From Nonomuraea gerenzanensis (GTDB lineage: Bacteria; Actinomycetota; Actinomycetes; Streptosporangiales; Streptosporangiaceae), in the NCBI RefSeq assembly GCF_020215645.1, contig NZ_CP084058.1, forward strand, positions 8,618,001 through 8,682,000: DNA of 64,000 bases, given 5' to 3'. Positions 1 through 8,292 of this stretch are shown one piece after another. The first letter of the stretch is position 1. Every line of letters starts with the position of its first letter. A model generated the notes under the pieces. The model did not search any database and was not told the origin of the DNA. It saw nothing but the letters and a program-made list of their open reading frames with translations. Position numbers and translations under genes: made by a program.

Positions 1-350
1 TGGCCCGGGGCGTCGGTGTCGGCGCCGCAGCGGCCCAGGGCGCGCAGCGTGCGGGCCTCCAGGCGGCGGTGCTTGCCGATGAGGTTCGTGGCGATGCCGT
101 ACAACCAGGCCCGCACCCCCGCGCGGGACGGGTCGTAGCGGTCGCGCTTGCGGAACGCCGTCAGGAACGTCTCGGCCACGATGTCCTCGGCGATGTCCGG
201 GCCGAGCCGCTGGGCGGCGTAGGCGTGGATCTCGCCGAAGTACGCGTCGAACACCGCGGCGAACGCGTCGGCGCCGTCCAGCGTGTCGTGCACGGCGCCC
301 GGCGCGCGGGCCGTCCAGGGCACCGTGGCCGCGATGGTCTCCCCCGTCAT
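1..350 (-). CDS. RNA polymerase ECF sigma factor (3' part outside the window)
   Basis: The gene reads from ATG at 350 towards base 1 and leaves the window, so only the first 116 residues are visible. They cover sigma-70 region 2: a helix ending in QRLGPDIAEDIVAETFLTAF, then the RpoD-like segment with AWLYGIATNLI and a basic stretch KHRRLEAR. This is the part that binds core RNA polymerase and the -10 element. Region 4 is outside. An N-terminus this short and no region 1.1 indicate an ECF-type alternative sigma factor. It lies 59 bases downstream of the AlkZ-like gene on the same strand; that gap holds repeated GTATC/GATAC words, so it may have its own promoter. Family call is firm; target regulon and ECF subgroup cannot be told. 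Confidence 0.88.
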   Translation of the reverse strand, partial: MTGETIAATVPWTARAPGAVHDTLDGADAFAAVFDAYFGEIHAYAAQRLGPDIAEDIVAETFLTAFRKRDRYDPSRAGVRAWLYGIATNLIGKHRRLEARTLRALGRCGADTDAPG

Positions 351-366
351 GTGCAACCTTCCGGAT

Positions 367-397
367 GTATCAGTGTTCATCTGGTATCACCCGATAC
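367..397 (-). promoter_or_regulatory. Repeated GTATC/GATAC words upstream of the sigma gene
   Basis: The 59-base gap before the sigma gene carries GTATC at 367-371 and an inverted pair GTATC(384-388)-ACCC-GATAC(393-397), with the first and second words 17 bp apart. This is a plausible operator or promoter patch for the sigma gene. No matched regulator can be named; the repeats could be chance. Confidence 0.25.
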
Positions 398-409
398 ACC
401 GGATCGCTT

Positions 410-1354
410 TCACGCTCCTTCGAGGAAGCGGCGTACGTCGGCGACCTCGTCGTCCAGCGCGGGCAGCTCGTCGAACGCCTGCACGCTCACCTGGGCGCCC
501 TTCCGCCCCCACACGCCCTTGATCTCGCCGTTCACCAGCACGGCGGGGCGCAGGATGCCGCCGCCGGGGAACACCTTCTTGGCGTGCTCGGGGGCCAGGA
601 CGGGGTCCCTGCTCCGCCAGCCCAGCACGTACTCGTCGAAGGCGGGCAGGAGGCGGAGCAGCGGGGCGTCCTCGGGCGGCGGCGCGGGCGCTTCGCTCAG
701 GCCCCAGGCCGTGCGGGCCTGCCCGGCGGGCAGGCCCGACCAGGCGGCCAGGTCGTCGGGGGTGGCGGGGTGGTGGGCGCGGCGGTAGCGGGTGGCCAGC
801 TCCTTCAGCGCGCGTTCGCGGTCGGGCTCCGGGGTGATCGGGGCGCCGAGCCAGTCGGCGGCGTGGACGTACGTGGGCTTGCCCGCGCGCTGCGGCCCCA
901 GGACGGCCAGGCCGTGGTGGGCGGCCAGTGCCACCAGGTGCACGACGCCCTGGCCGCGGGCGCGGCCCTTGAGGCGTTCCTCCAGGTCGGCCTTGGTGAG
1001 GGGGCCCTGGCCCGCGAGAGCCGCGGTGATGAGCGGGAGGAGGTCGTCGCCCGTGACGCCCTCTTCGGCGAGGCGGCGCAGGGTGCCGGTGGCGCTGCCG
1101 GTGAGGGCGTGGAGCCAGGGGAGGTCGTCGGCGTGCACGAAGTGGAGGGTGCCGCGCGGGCCCCACGTCCTGACGATCTCGCGGGACTGCCAGGCCGCCT
1201 CCACGTCCGCCGGGGTGAGGGTGGCGGAGCGGGCGCGGAAGGCCAGCAGGGCGGAGGGGACGTCCTGGGCCTGCATGGCGGTGAGGCCGCTGACGATGTC
1301 GCCGGGGGTGAGGCCGGGCGGGCGGTGCAGGAGCTGGGCGCCGACGCTTCTCAT
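410..1354 (-). CDS. AlkZ-like winged-helix DNA glycosylase family protein (HTH_42)
   Basis: About 314 residues, matching the HTH_42/AlkZ family (former DUF1006), whose studied members remove alkylated bases or unhook interstrand crosslinks. The N-terminus contains LTAMQAQDVPSALLAF; the QAQ at residues 28-30 sits where AlkZ has its catalytic Q-x-Q motif, whereas the YcaQ branch has Q-x-D. WGPRGTLHFV and a C-terminal VNGEIKGVWGRKG beta segment are further family hallmarks. An ATG at 1366 in the same frame would add four residues; the one at 1354 is chosen because conserved sequence begins there. It follows the transglutaminase-like gene by about 50 bases and precedes the sigma factor. Family assignment is strong; the substrate is unknown. 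Confidence 0.82.
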   Translation of the reverse strand: MRSVGAQLLHRPPGLTPGDIVSGLTAMQAQDVPSALLAFRARSATLTPADVEAAWQSREIVRTWGPRGTLHFVHADDLPWLHALTGSATGTLRRLAEEGVTGDDLLPLITAALAGQGPLTKADLEERLKGRARGQGVVHLVALAAHHGLAVLGPQRAGKPTYVHAADWLGAPITPEPDRERALKELATRYRRAHHPATPDDLAAWSGLPAGQARTAWGLSEAPAPPPEDAPLLRLLPAFDEYVLGWRSRDPVLAPEHAKKVFPGGGILRPAVLVNGEIKGVWGRKGAQVSVQAFDELPALDDEVADVRRFLEGA

Positions 1355-1408
1355 GGCGCAGATCATCGCACCGCCGCCGCTCTCATGCCGTCACCGTCGC
1401 GTCCGTGA

Positions 1409-3643
1409 TCAGCGGAGGAGGAGGCGGTGGCGGAGGCGGGTGAGGAAGGGGGTGCGGGCGCGTACGGCCCTGCGGATGGCGTCGCTGCGTTGCCAGGCCT
1501 CGGTGGCGGCGGTGTCGGTGACGCTCTCGGGGGCGTACCGCACGAAATTGGAAATTTCGGCCAAAGGCTGGAGATGTACGGAAATATCGCCCGGCTGGCG
1601 GGACACCACGTCGCCTGCCGTCAGGGCGTGCTCCTTGCCCAGCCCCAGGTCGTCGCACGCCTGCCGCCACGCCCCCAGCACCCGCTCCCCGGGCTCCTCG
1701 GCGCGGCGACGCCCCTGCCTGCGCCGCCACGGCACGGCGGCCACCACTCCCGCGTACACCACCAGCAGCCCGCCCGCCACCACCGCCGCGAGCAGCGACG
1801 GGTCAGGCCCGCCGGCCACCCGCTCGTCCTGGCCCGCCGCCTGCGGCTCGGACTGCTTGGGCCGGTCGCTGCCGCCCTTGGCGAACTCGCCCTCCAGCTG
1901 CTCGCTCTCCTCGATCGCCGAGGAGGCCACCTCGTGGTCGTCCTTGGCGCCGCTGCGGCCGGGCGTCGGATAGAACGGCCGCCACCCCAGCCCGTCGAAC
2001 TTGATCTCCGCCCACGCCATGACATGCCCCGACTTGACGTGATAGACGCCGCCGGTTTCCTGCCCCGGCCTGAACCCCACGACCACCCTCGACGGCAGCC
2101 CGAGCGTCCTGGCCATCAGCGCGAACGTGGCCGCGAACTGCTCCGACGTCCCCCTGTGCGTGGTCTGCAGGAAGAACTCCAGGCCCTTGAGCGAGTGTCC
2201 GGGCGGTGCGGTGACGTCGTAGGCGGCGCTCGTGCGCAGGTAGCTCTGCAGCCGGTACGCCTGCTTGATCGGCTCGCCGGCGCCCTTGACGGCCTGCTGG
2301 GCGAGCCTGCGGAAGAGCTGTTCCTGGGGGGCGTCGGGGAAGGCCGTCAGGGCCGGATCGCGTACGGGGCCGGCGGCCAGCAGGTCGTCCCTGGTGGGGC
2401 GGGGCACGCGGGAGGTCACCTCGTAGCTGAAGCCCTTGGCCGGCTTGTCCGCGGCCAGCAGCGAACCGCTGGCCGGGTCCACGGCCAGGCCGCTGACTCC
2501 GTTGACCTCCTCGGGGCGCTCGGCGGCTGGCAGCCAGGTGCCCGGCAGGCCGCCGAACGTGACGCGCTGCCGCACCACGTCGGCCGCACCCGTCCACTCG
2601 CCGTCGGGGACCCGTCCGCCGGTGGGCTGGAAGCGGGCGCTCGACGTCCACCGGACGCCGTCGTACCGGTCGAGGACGGCCAGCCGCCAGTTCTGCGGCT
2701 TGTCTGCCCTGACCGTGAACAGCTCGCGGTCGGGGATCTGCAGCCAGGCCGAGACGCGGTCGAGGGGGCTGACGCTGTCCACGCGGGCGGGAGGAGGCAG
2801 GTCGACGTCCTGGCGGGGGTTGTACGGCTCGGCGGCGATGGGCAGCAGCGGGGCCGCCACCAGGGCGAGCGCGGCCAGCGCGGCGGCCGACGGGATCCCG
2901 GCCAGCAGCCACACCGGGGAGCGGTCGTCGCGGATCAGCGCCAGGGCGGCGATCAGCACGAACAGCGCCGCCGCCACCGGCACGTTCGAGCCCTCGCCGT
3001 CCACGCCCAGCAGCAGCGCCACACCGTAGACGGCCAGGGCGGGGAGTGCGGCAGTGATCCGGGTGGTGGTGCGGCTCAGGATCTCCGCGCCGATGGTGGC
3101 CGCCGCCCAGACGAGGGTGTGGACCAGCACCAGCAGCTCGGGGTCCGGCTGCGCGGGGAGGAGGGTGGTGAGCAGGGCGTGCCAGGCGTTGGCCACGTCG
3201 GTGGGGACGGTGGGGGACAGCGTTCCGTACAGGGGGATGGTGCCGGCCAGCCAGAGGACCAGGTCCAGGGCGAGGGCCAGCCAGAGGGGGCGGGTGCGGG
3301 TCAGGGCGGCCACGGCTGCGGGGGCGGTCGCGGCGGGGATGACGGCCAGGAGCAGCTCCGTTCCTGGGAACACCCGGTGGAAACCCCATCCGGCCACGCC
3401 CGCCAGGGCCGCGACCATCGCCAGCCCGGCCAGCCGCCGCCACAGCGGGCCTGCTGGCGCGGCGGTGTGCTGGATGGTGCCGGGTGCGCTGCGGCCTGCG
3501 GCGTGCCCGCCTCCGGCAGGGGCGCCCGTGTCGGCGCGATGCCCGCCGCCGTCAGGTGCGCGCAGCCCGACGCCGCCAGTGGCGGCCGAGCCGGCGCCAT
3601 GCCTGCCCACGCCGGGAGCGCCCGGCAGGTTGCCGTAGGTCAT
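1409..3643 (-). CDS. TgpA-type transglutaminase-like membrane protein with replaced catalytic triad
   Basis: 744 residues. A Gly/Ala/Pro-rich N-terminus of about 60 residues is followed by six or seven membrane helices (about 65-260), a large extracellular part with a transglutaminase-core domain (about 440-570), one more helix (about 610-630) and a cytoplasmic tail like DUF4129. The core motifs are recognisable, but the Cys of G-x-C-E-Q-F-A is Ser500 (GTSEQFA), the His of H-A-W is Met542 (VMAWAE) and the Asp of F-D-P-T-P is Tyr558 (FYPTPG). By family knowledge these three form the catalytic triad, so the protein is probably not an active protease or transglutaminase. The start ATG at 3643 overlaps the stop of the DUF58 gene by four bases (ATGA), proving tight coupling. 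Start farther upstream is excluded because that region is the DUF58 gene. Confidence 0.88.
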   Translation of the reverse strand: MTYGNLPGAPGVGRHGAGSAATGGVGLRAPDGGGHRADTGAPAGGGHAAGRSAPGTIQHTAAPAGPLWRRLAGLAMVAALAGVAGWGFHRVFPGTELLLAVIPAATAPAAVAALTRTRPLWLALALDLVLWLAGTIPLYGTLSPTVPTDVANAWHALLTTLLPAQPDPELLVLVHTLVWAAATIGAEILSRTTTRITAALPALAVYGVALLLGVDGEGSNVPVAAALFVLIAALALIRDDRSPVWLLAGIPSAAALAALALVAAPLLPIAAEPYNPRQDVDLPPPARVDSVSPLDRVSAWLQIPDRELFTVRADKPQNWRLAVLDRYDGVRWTSSARFQPTGGRVPDGEWTGAADVVRQRVTFGGLPGTWLPAAERPEEVNGVSGLAVDPASGSLLAADKPAKGFSYEVTSRVPRPTRDDLLAAGPVRDPALTAFPDAPQEQLFRRLAQQAVKGAGEPIKQAYRLQSYLRTSAAYDVTAPPGHSLKGLEFFLQTTHRGTSEQFAATFALMARTLGLPSRVVVGFRPGQETGGVYHVKSGHVMAWAEIKFDGLGWRPFYPTPGRSGAKDDHEVASSAIEESEQLEGEFAKGGSDRPKQSEPQAAGQDERVAGGPDPSLLAAVVAGGLLVVYAGVVAAVPWRRRQGRRRAEEPGERVLGAWRQACDDLGLGKEHALTAGDVVSRQPGDISVHLQPLAEISNFVRYAPESVTDTAATEAWQRSDAIRRAVRARTPFLTRLRHRLLLR

Positions 3644-4917
3644 CGGGCCCCCCAGGCCACCGGCAGCTCGTCCAGGGCGGCGATCGGCACGACCGTCACC
3701 CCCGCCGGCCCGGCCGGAGCGGGGCCGGAGCCGGTGTAGACGCAGAGGACGCGGTCGAAGCGGCGCCGTACCCCCGCGGCCCGTCCCACCTCCGACGGAT
3801 CCCCGGTCACGAGCACCAGCGCCCCGCCACCCCGAGCCATCCGCAGCGCCTCGGTGACCCCGGCGGTGCCCGGCCGCACCAGGGCGAGGCGGTCCAGCAC
3901 GGTCTCGGCGTCCGGCTTCGGGTCGGGCAGCGGCCCGTCGCCGGTGAGGACGCGTACCGGGAAGCCCGCCCGCGCGGCGGCGACGGCGGCCGAGGCGGCG
4001 GCGTCCACGGCCACCTCCGTCAGACCCCGCGTGTCGAGCAGGACCGTCGTGGTGGGCAGGCTGGCGTCGATGAGCTGGCGGACCATCAGGGTGCCGGTGC
4101 GGGCGCTGGAGCGCCAGTGCACGTGGCGCAGGTCGTCGCCCACGACGTACTCGCGCAGGGTGTGGAAGGTGACCGTGCCGGCGGGGGCGTTGTCGCTGGT
4201 GGGGCCCTCCAGATGGTGGGCCTTGCCGGACGGCGGGACGGGCAGGGCGACCGTGCGCGGGCGTACCAGGAGGGTGGCGGGACGGCCGTACTCGCGGACC
4301 CGGCGCGTCAGCCCGAACGGGTCGGCGCGCACGAGCACGAGCGGGCCCACCGGGATCTCCCCCCGCGCGTCGGTGGGCAGCGGGTACGACACCGTGCGCG
4401 CCGCGCCCTTGGGCAGCCGGGGCAGGTCCACGGTGTGCTCGGCGGAGCCGAGGCGGTCCTGGGCCCGCAGCCCGGACAGGCCGCGGCTGCCGAGGTTCGT
4501 CACGCTCAGGACGGCCACGGCGGCCTCGCCGCGCGGCACCTTGAGCGGGGTGACCTCCCTGTGCACCTCCAGCCGGGGCCGCGGAGCGGTCCACGCCACG
4601 GCGGCGGCCAGCGCGAGCAGCGCGCCCGTGGCGAGCACGACGGGCTCCGGGTAACCGAGCGCGAAGCCGGCGACGTACAGCACCACGGCCCCCGCCAGCG
4701 TGCCCCACCCCAGCGGGGTCAGCACCGCGGTGAGCCGCACCCGCGGACCCGGCGGCGAAGCGTGCGGCGCGCGCGGACCCGGCGGCGAGGCGTGCGGCGC
4801 GCGAGGGCCCGGCGGCGCGGCGGGCCGCGCGGGCGGGTCCGGTGGCGAGGCGAGCGGCGCCCGGGGGTCCGGTGGCGGGGTCGGCCGCTGACGCGGGTCC
4901 GGTGGGGTGGGGTGCAC
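3640..4917 (-). CDS. DUF58 domain protein with proline-rich repeat N-terminus
   Basis: 425 residues from a GTG that directly follows the stop of the MoxR gene (TAG-GTG). Residues 1-60 are an unusual proline-rich segment with repeated PPGPRAPHAS units. Two membrane helices follow (about 68-110), then a beta-rich part and the DUF58 signature at 255-273 (REYVVGDDLRHVHWRSSAR), and a VWA-like C-terminal half. DUF58 proteins are known partners of MoxR ATPases and TgpA proteins, thought to act in assembly or maturation of envelope proteins. The order MoxR-DUF58-TgpA here is the standard one. No MIDAS motif of the DxSxS type is evident. The DNA of the N-terminus is a 30-bp tandem repeat that could vary in copy number between strains. 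Confidence 0.9.
   Translation of the reverse strand: MHPTPPDPRQRPTPPPDPRAPLASPPDPPARPAAPPGPRAPHASPPGPRAPHASPPGPRVRLTAVLTPLGWGTLAGAVVLYVAGFALGYPEPVVLATGALLALAAAVAWTAPRPRLEVHREVTPLKVPRGEAAVAVLSVTNLGSRGLSGLRAQDRLGSAEHTVDLPRLPKGAARTVSYPLPTDARGEIPVGPLVLVRADPFGLTRRVREYGRPATLLVRPRTVALPVPPSGKAHHLEGPTSDNAPAGTVTFHTLREYVVGDDLRHVHWRSSARTGTLMVRQLIDASLPTTTVLLDTRGLTEVAVDAAASAAVAAARAGFPVRVLTGDGPLPDPKPDAETVLDRLALVRPGTAGVTEALRMARGGGALVLVTGDPSEVGRAAGVRRRFDRVLCVYTGSGPAPAGPAGVTVVPIAALDELPVAWGAR
4744..4917. repeat. 30-bp in-frame tandem repeat in the DUF58 gene
   Basis: About six head-to-tail copies with 30-bp period starting near 4744, 4774, 4804, 4834, 4864 and 4894; the first two are nearly identical and the rest degenerate. 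They keep the reading frame and encode ten-residue proline-rich units at the DUF58 N-terminus. Confidence 0.85.
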
Positions 4918-6000
4918 CTACGCCGCCTGTGGCACCGGCATCCCGGCGAGGAGCTCGCCGAGCGCGGCGGCCGCGGTGACCTCGCGCAATTCGGCCTCGG
5001 GTGTGAGGATCAGGCGGTGGGCCAGCACGGGCACGGCCAGCGCCTTGACGTCCTCGGGCACCACGTAGTGCCGCCCCGCCGCGGCGGCCTTGACGCGCGC
5101 GGCGCGCAGCAGCGCGAGGCTGCCCCGGGGGCTGGCGCCGAGCCGCAGGTGCGGGCTGGTACGGGTGGCGCCGCACAGCGCCACGATGTAGTCGTAGACC
5201 GGGTCGGCCACGTGGATGCGCGAGGCGAAGTCGATCATGCCGGCCACGTCCGAGGAGCGTGCCACCACGGGCAGCCGCTCGACCTGCGGCCCCGTCGGCA
5301 TGCCCTTGAGCACCTCCACCTCGGACGCGTGATCCGGGTACCCCACGGAGATCTTCATCAGGAACCGGTCGAGCTGGGCCTCGGGCAGCGGGTACGTGCC
5401 GTCCATGTCCACCGGGTTCTGCGTGGCCACGACCAGGAACGGCCGGGGCACCGGATGCGGCTCGGCGTCCACCGTGACCCGGCGCTCCTCCATCACCTCC
5501 AGCAGCGCGGCCTGCGTCTTCGGGGAGGCGCGGTTGATCTCGTCGGCGAGCACGATGTTGGCGAAGACCGGCCCCTGGTGGAACTCGAACTTCTGGTGCG
5601 CCTGGTTGAAGATCGACACGCCGGTGATGTCGCTGGGCAGCAGGTCGGGCGTGAACTGGATGCGCCGCCACTCCGCGTCCACGCTGGCCGCGAGCGAACG
5701 CGCGAGCGTGGTCTTGCCGGTGCCGGGCACGTCCTCGACCAGCAGGTGCCCCTCGGCGAACAGGCAGATCAGGGCCAGCTCGATGGCCTCGTGCTTGCCT
5801 CGGATGATGCGCTCGATGTTGCCGGCCAGTAGCTGGAAGCGCTGCGCGAACTGGCCCGCGAGCTGCTGCTGCGGTTGTTGTTGCTGCTGATGTTGCTGGT
5901 CGTAGGCGGCCGGCTGCTGGTACTGCTGGTCGTAGGCGGCGGGCGGCTGTTGCTGGTACTGCTGCTGATCGAACTGGTCCTGGTAGTTGTACTGGGTCAA
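4918..6000 (-). CDS. MoxR family AAA+ ATPase with glutamine-rich N-terminus
   Basis: 360 residues. The AAA+ core shows Walker A VPGTGKTT (91-98), Walker B LADEINRA (151-158) and the MoxR stretch VVATQNPVDMDGTYPLPEAQ with LDRFLMKI. MoxR ATPases act as chaperone-like remodelers for partner proteins with VWA-like folds; here the partner is the adjoining DUF58 protein. Residues 1-50 are a low-complexity tract dominated by Gln, Tyr and Pro (YDQQYQQPAAYDQQHQQQQQ), absent from standard MoxR proteins and probably disordered. The gene starts 13 bases after the stop of the upstream Fn3/SH3 protein and its stop touches the DUF58 start, so it is central to a four-gene operon. Confidence 0.93.
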   Translation of the reverse strand: MTQYNYQDQFDQQQYQQQPPAAYDQQYQQPAAYDQQHQQQQQPQQQLAGQFAQRFQLLAGNIERIIRGKHEAIELALICLFAEGHLLVEDVPGTGKTTLARSLAASVDAEWRRIQFTPDLLPSDITGVSIFNQAHQKFEFHQGPVFANIVLADEINRASPKTQAALLEVMEERRVTVDAEPHPVPRPFLVVATQNPVDMDGTYPLPEAQLDRFLMKISVGYPDHASEVEVLKGMPTGPQVERLPVVARSSDVAGMIDFASRIHVADPVYDYIVALCGATRTSPHLRLGASPRGSLALLRAARVKAAAAGRHYVVPEDVKALAVPVLAHRLILTPEAELREVTAAAALGELLAGMPVPQAA

Positions 6001-6013
6001 CTGAGTCCCCTTC

Positions 6014-8125
6014 TCAGTCGGTGCACTCGAAGAGCGGCCCCTCGGGGAAACCGCCGTCCGGAGTCGCCACCAGAGTGTCGTTCAGGTAGCCGTTGCCGTA
6101 CTGGCTCTCAATCCTGTTCCAGATGTCACTGGACCTACCGGTCGAGGAGTCGGTGTAGGACGCGCCCTTGACCTGGCAGATCACGGTCAGCGTGATGTAC
6201 TGGCCCTGCGGGATCTTGCCGGCCTCGCCGCTGGGCGACGGCCCGGGGCGGATCAGCGTGTTGGTGTCGTCGTTGCTGGCGTTCTTGTACTGCTGGCGCG
6301 GGTAGGCCAGGTCCACCTCGGTGGTGGCCACGTCGGGGCTCTCGCCGGCGGCGTTCCTGGCCTTGAGCTTGAAGGCGTGCTTCTGGTTGTTCTTGAGCCC
6401 GTCCACGGTGAACGACGTGCCCTTGATGCCGCTGTCGGTGGCGGCGCCGGTCAGCTCGTACGTGGTGGCGTCGTCGGCGCCCTGGGGGGCGGTCCAGGTC
6501 AGCTCGGCGCCCCGGTTCCTGGCCTTGGCGGCGAAGCCCGTGGGCGAGCCCGGCGCCACGCACGGCCGTACCCCGGCGCTGGGCTCCGACTCGACCTCGC
6601 CGCCCGACCAGTGCGCGACCACGGTGAAGGTGTACTCCTTCGCGCAGTCGCCGCCGGTGAACTCGAACTGGAACGGCCCCTCCGCGTCCACCGACTGCGG
6701 GGTGGACCTGCCGTCGCCGGAGGTCTGCAGCGTGTACCGCTCGACCTGGCCCCCGTCCGACGGGCTGAAGGTCACCGTGACCTTGCCGGGGCCGGACCTG
6801 GCGGTCACGGCGCCGGGCGCGGAGGGCGCGGTGGCCGACGGCGTCGGGGTGGGGCTCTTGGTGGGTGCCTCACGGGTGGGGGTGGCGCTGGGCCGCTCGG
6901 AGGTCTTGACCGGGTCCGGGACGGGCTCCTGCTCGGGCTCGGGGTCGGGCGGGGTGTCGGTACGGGTGGGCTCGGTGCGCGGGGTCGGCCTGGGCTTGGG
7001 GGTGTTGGACGGGCCCGGAACGTCGGAGTCGTCCTTGTCCACGTCGTGCTTGCGGCCCTCGGGGTCGATGACGACGGCCTTGTCGCCGTTCTCGTCGTTC
7101 GCCCAGAGCAGGCCGTCCTTGACGAACACGTCCACCGGGCCAGGGCCCTGCGCCACCTGGAGCTTGGTGGGCCGCCCGCCCGCCGCGCTGTCCCAGACGA
7201 TCAGGGAGCCGCTGCCCTGGTCCGGCACGTACACCTTGGTGCCGAGCACCTGCGGCACGCCCAGCGCGGCCGGGTCGCCGGTGGCGAGCTTGGTGCTGAG
7301 CACGGAGTTGGAGCCCGTGTCGATCACCACGAGCAGGCCCGAGTCGCCGGGGGCCAGGATCGGCACCAGGGCGCCCTCCGTGCCGGCCGGGGTGAGCGCG
7401 CCGCCCTTGGCGGCCTGGGCCACGCCCTTGGGCAGGGTGATCTCGCCGACGCCGCCGTCCGAGCCGATGATCGTGGCGGTGGCGGCCCGGGTGTTGACGA
7501 CGACGGGCAGGCCGCCGGCGATGGTGACCGACAGCTCCTCACCCGGCTCGCCGACCTTGATCGGGCTCGCCACCGTGCCGTTCGTGACCGGGACGACCTG
7601 GCCCTGCGCCGTCACGGGCACCCAGAGGCGGCCTCCGCCGTCGATGCGGGCCGCGCCCAGCGGCCCCGGCAGGGTGATCGCGGCGCCGAGGGTGTCGAGG
7701 GTGCCGGGGTTGATCTGCTGGACCCTGCCCGCGGCGGGGTCCACGGCGTAGGCGGTGTCGCCGGACATGGCCAGCTGCATCCCGGCCGCGCCGAAGTCGC
7801 GGCTCTCGGTCACGGTGAGCTGGCTGGGCTCGACACGGCTGACGTAGCCGGTCCGGTCGTCCACGAGCAGGACGTGGCCGCCGTCCTGGACGACGCGGAG
7901 CTGTCGCCCCGCCTTGTCGTCGAGGTAGCCGTCCACCTCGCCGGACAGGCCGTTGACGTGCACGATCTTGCCGCGGGCCTTGGTCCACAACCAGGCGCCG
8001 ACGTCGGCCAGCTTGGGGTTGGCGCTGGAGACGCCCACGCCGAACCACGCCGCCGCGGCGACCAGGACCACGGCCGCCGCCCCGGCGATCACCGCCGTGG
8101 TGCGGTCGCCTCGGAGCACGCCCAC
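6014..8125 (-). CDS. Membrane-anchored propeller / fibronectin III / SH3-like surface protein
   Basis: 703 residues from GTG at 8125. One membrane helix (about 12-30) anchors an outside-facing protein. Residues about 45-370 form repeated beta strands with a propeller character (VDPAAGRVQQINPGTLDTLG, VVIDPEGRKHDV). A Thr/Pro/Glu linker spans about 375-440, then two fibronectin type III-like domains (about 440-530, 530-612), and a C-terminal SH3-like domain with IPQGQYITLTVICQVKGASY and a GYLNDTLV end. It heads the MoxR-DUF58-TgpA operon, so it is a good candidate client or surface component of that machinery; this is inference. Binding partners are not visible. GTG at 8119 is an alternative start two codons on. 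Confidence 0.85.
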   Translation of the reverse strand: MGVLRGDRTTAVIAGAAAVVLVAAAAWFGVGVSSANPKLADVGAWLWTKARGKIVHVNGLSGEVDGYLDDKAGRQLRVVQDGGHVLLVDDRTGYVSRVEPSQLTVTESRDFGAAGMQLAMSGDTAYAVDPAAGRVQQINPGTLDTLGAAITLPGPLGAARIDGGGRLWVPVTAQGQVVPVTNGTVASPIKVGEPGEELSVTIAGGLPVVVNTRAATATIIGSDGGVGEITLPKGVAQAAKGGALTPAGTEGALVPILAPGDSGLLVVIDTGSNSVLSTKLATGDPAALGVPQVLGTKVYVPDQGSGSLIVWDSAAGGRPTKLQVAQGPGPVDVFVKDGLLWANDENGDKAVVIDPEGRKHDVDKDDSDVPGPSNTPKPRPTPRTEPTRTDTPPDPEPEQEPVPDPVKTSERPSATPTREAPTKSPTPTPSATAPSAPGAVTARSGPGKVTVTFSPSDGGQVERYTLQTSGDGRSTPQSVDAEGPFQFEFTGGDCAKEYTFTVVAHWSGGEVESEPSAGVRPCVAPGSPTGFAAKARNRGAELTWTAPQGADDATTYELTGAATDSGIKGTSFTVDGLKNNQKHAFKLKARNAAGESPDVATTEVDLAYPRQQYKNASNDDTNTLIRPGPSPSGEAGKIPQGQYITLTVICQVKGASYTDSSTGRSSDIWNRIESQYGNGYLNDTLVATPDGGFPEGPLFECTD

Positions 8126-8292
8126 CTTGCTTACCCACCCCGGTTTGTATGGCTAGGGAGCGTTTCGCCCCGGAATAACGGGGATCACCCTAGCGCCCGG
8201 ATGTCCCTCGCGGGTATGTACTGGCTGGTAGCCATGGGAGCGCTGGTGCGTGGGTGCCAAGAGTGTCGGTGTGAAGCCGTACCTTAGAGCCC
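8126..8292. promoter_or_regulatory. Divergent promoter region between the envelope operon and the SMC operon
   Basis: 167 bases separate the two divergent start codons. The region must hold promoters for both the minus-strand envelope operon and the plus-strand SMC operon. I can see no strong -35/-10 pair or clear operator dyad apart from a short CCCCG-GAATAA-CGGGG inverted repeat near 8169-8184. Confidence 0.4.

Noticed and set aside
3644..5671. A very long minus-strand open frame continuing upstream of the transglutaminase-like gene to about 5671
   Set aside because: This upstream part is antiphase to the DUF58 and MoxR genes and is a by-product of high GC. The true start is the ATG at 3643 overlapping the DUF58 stop.
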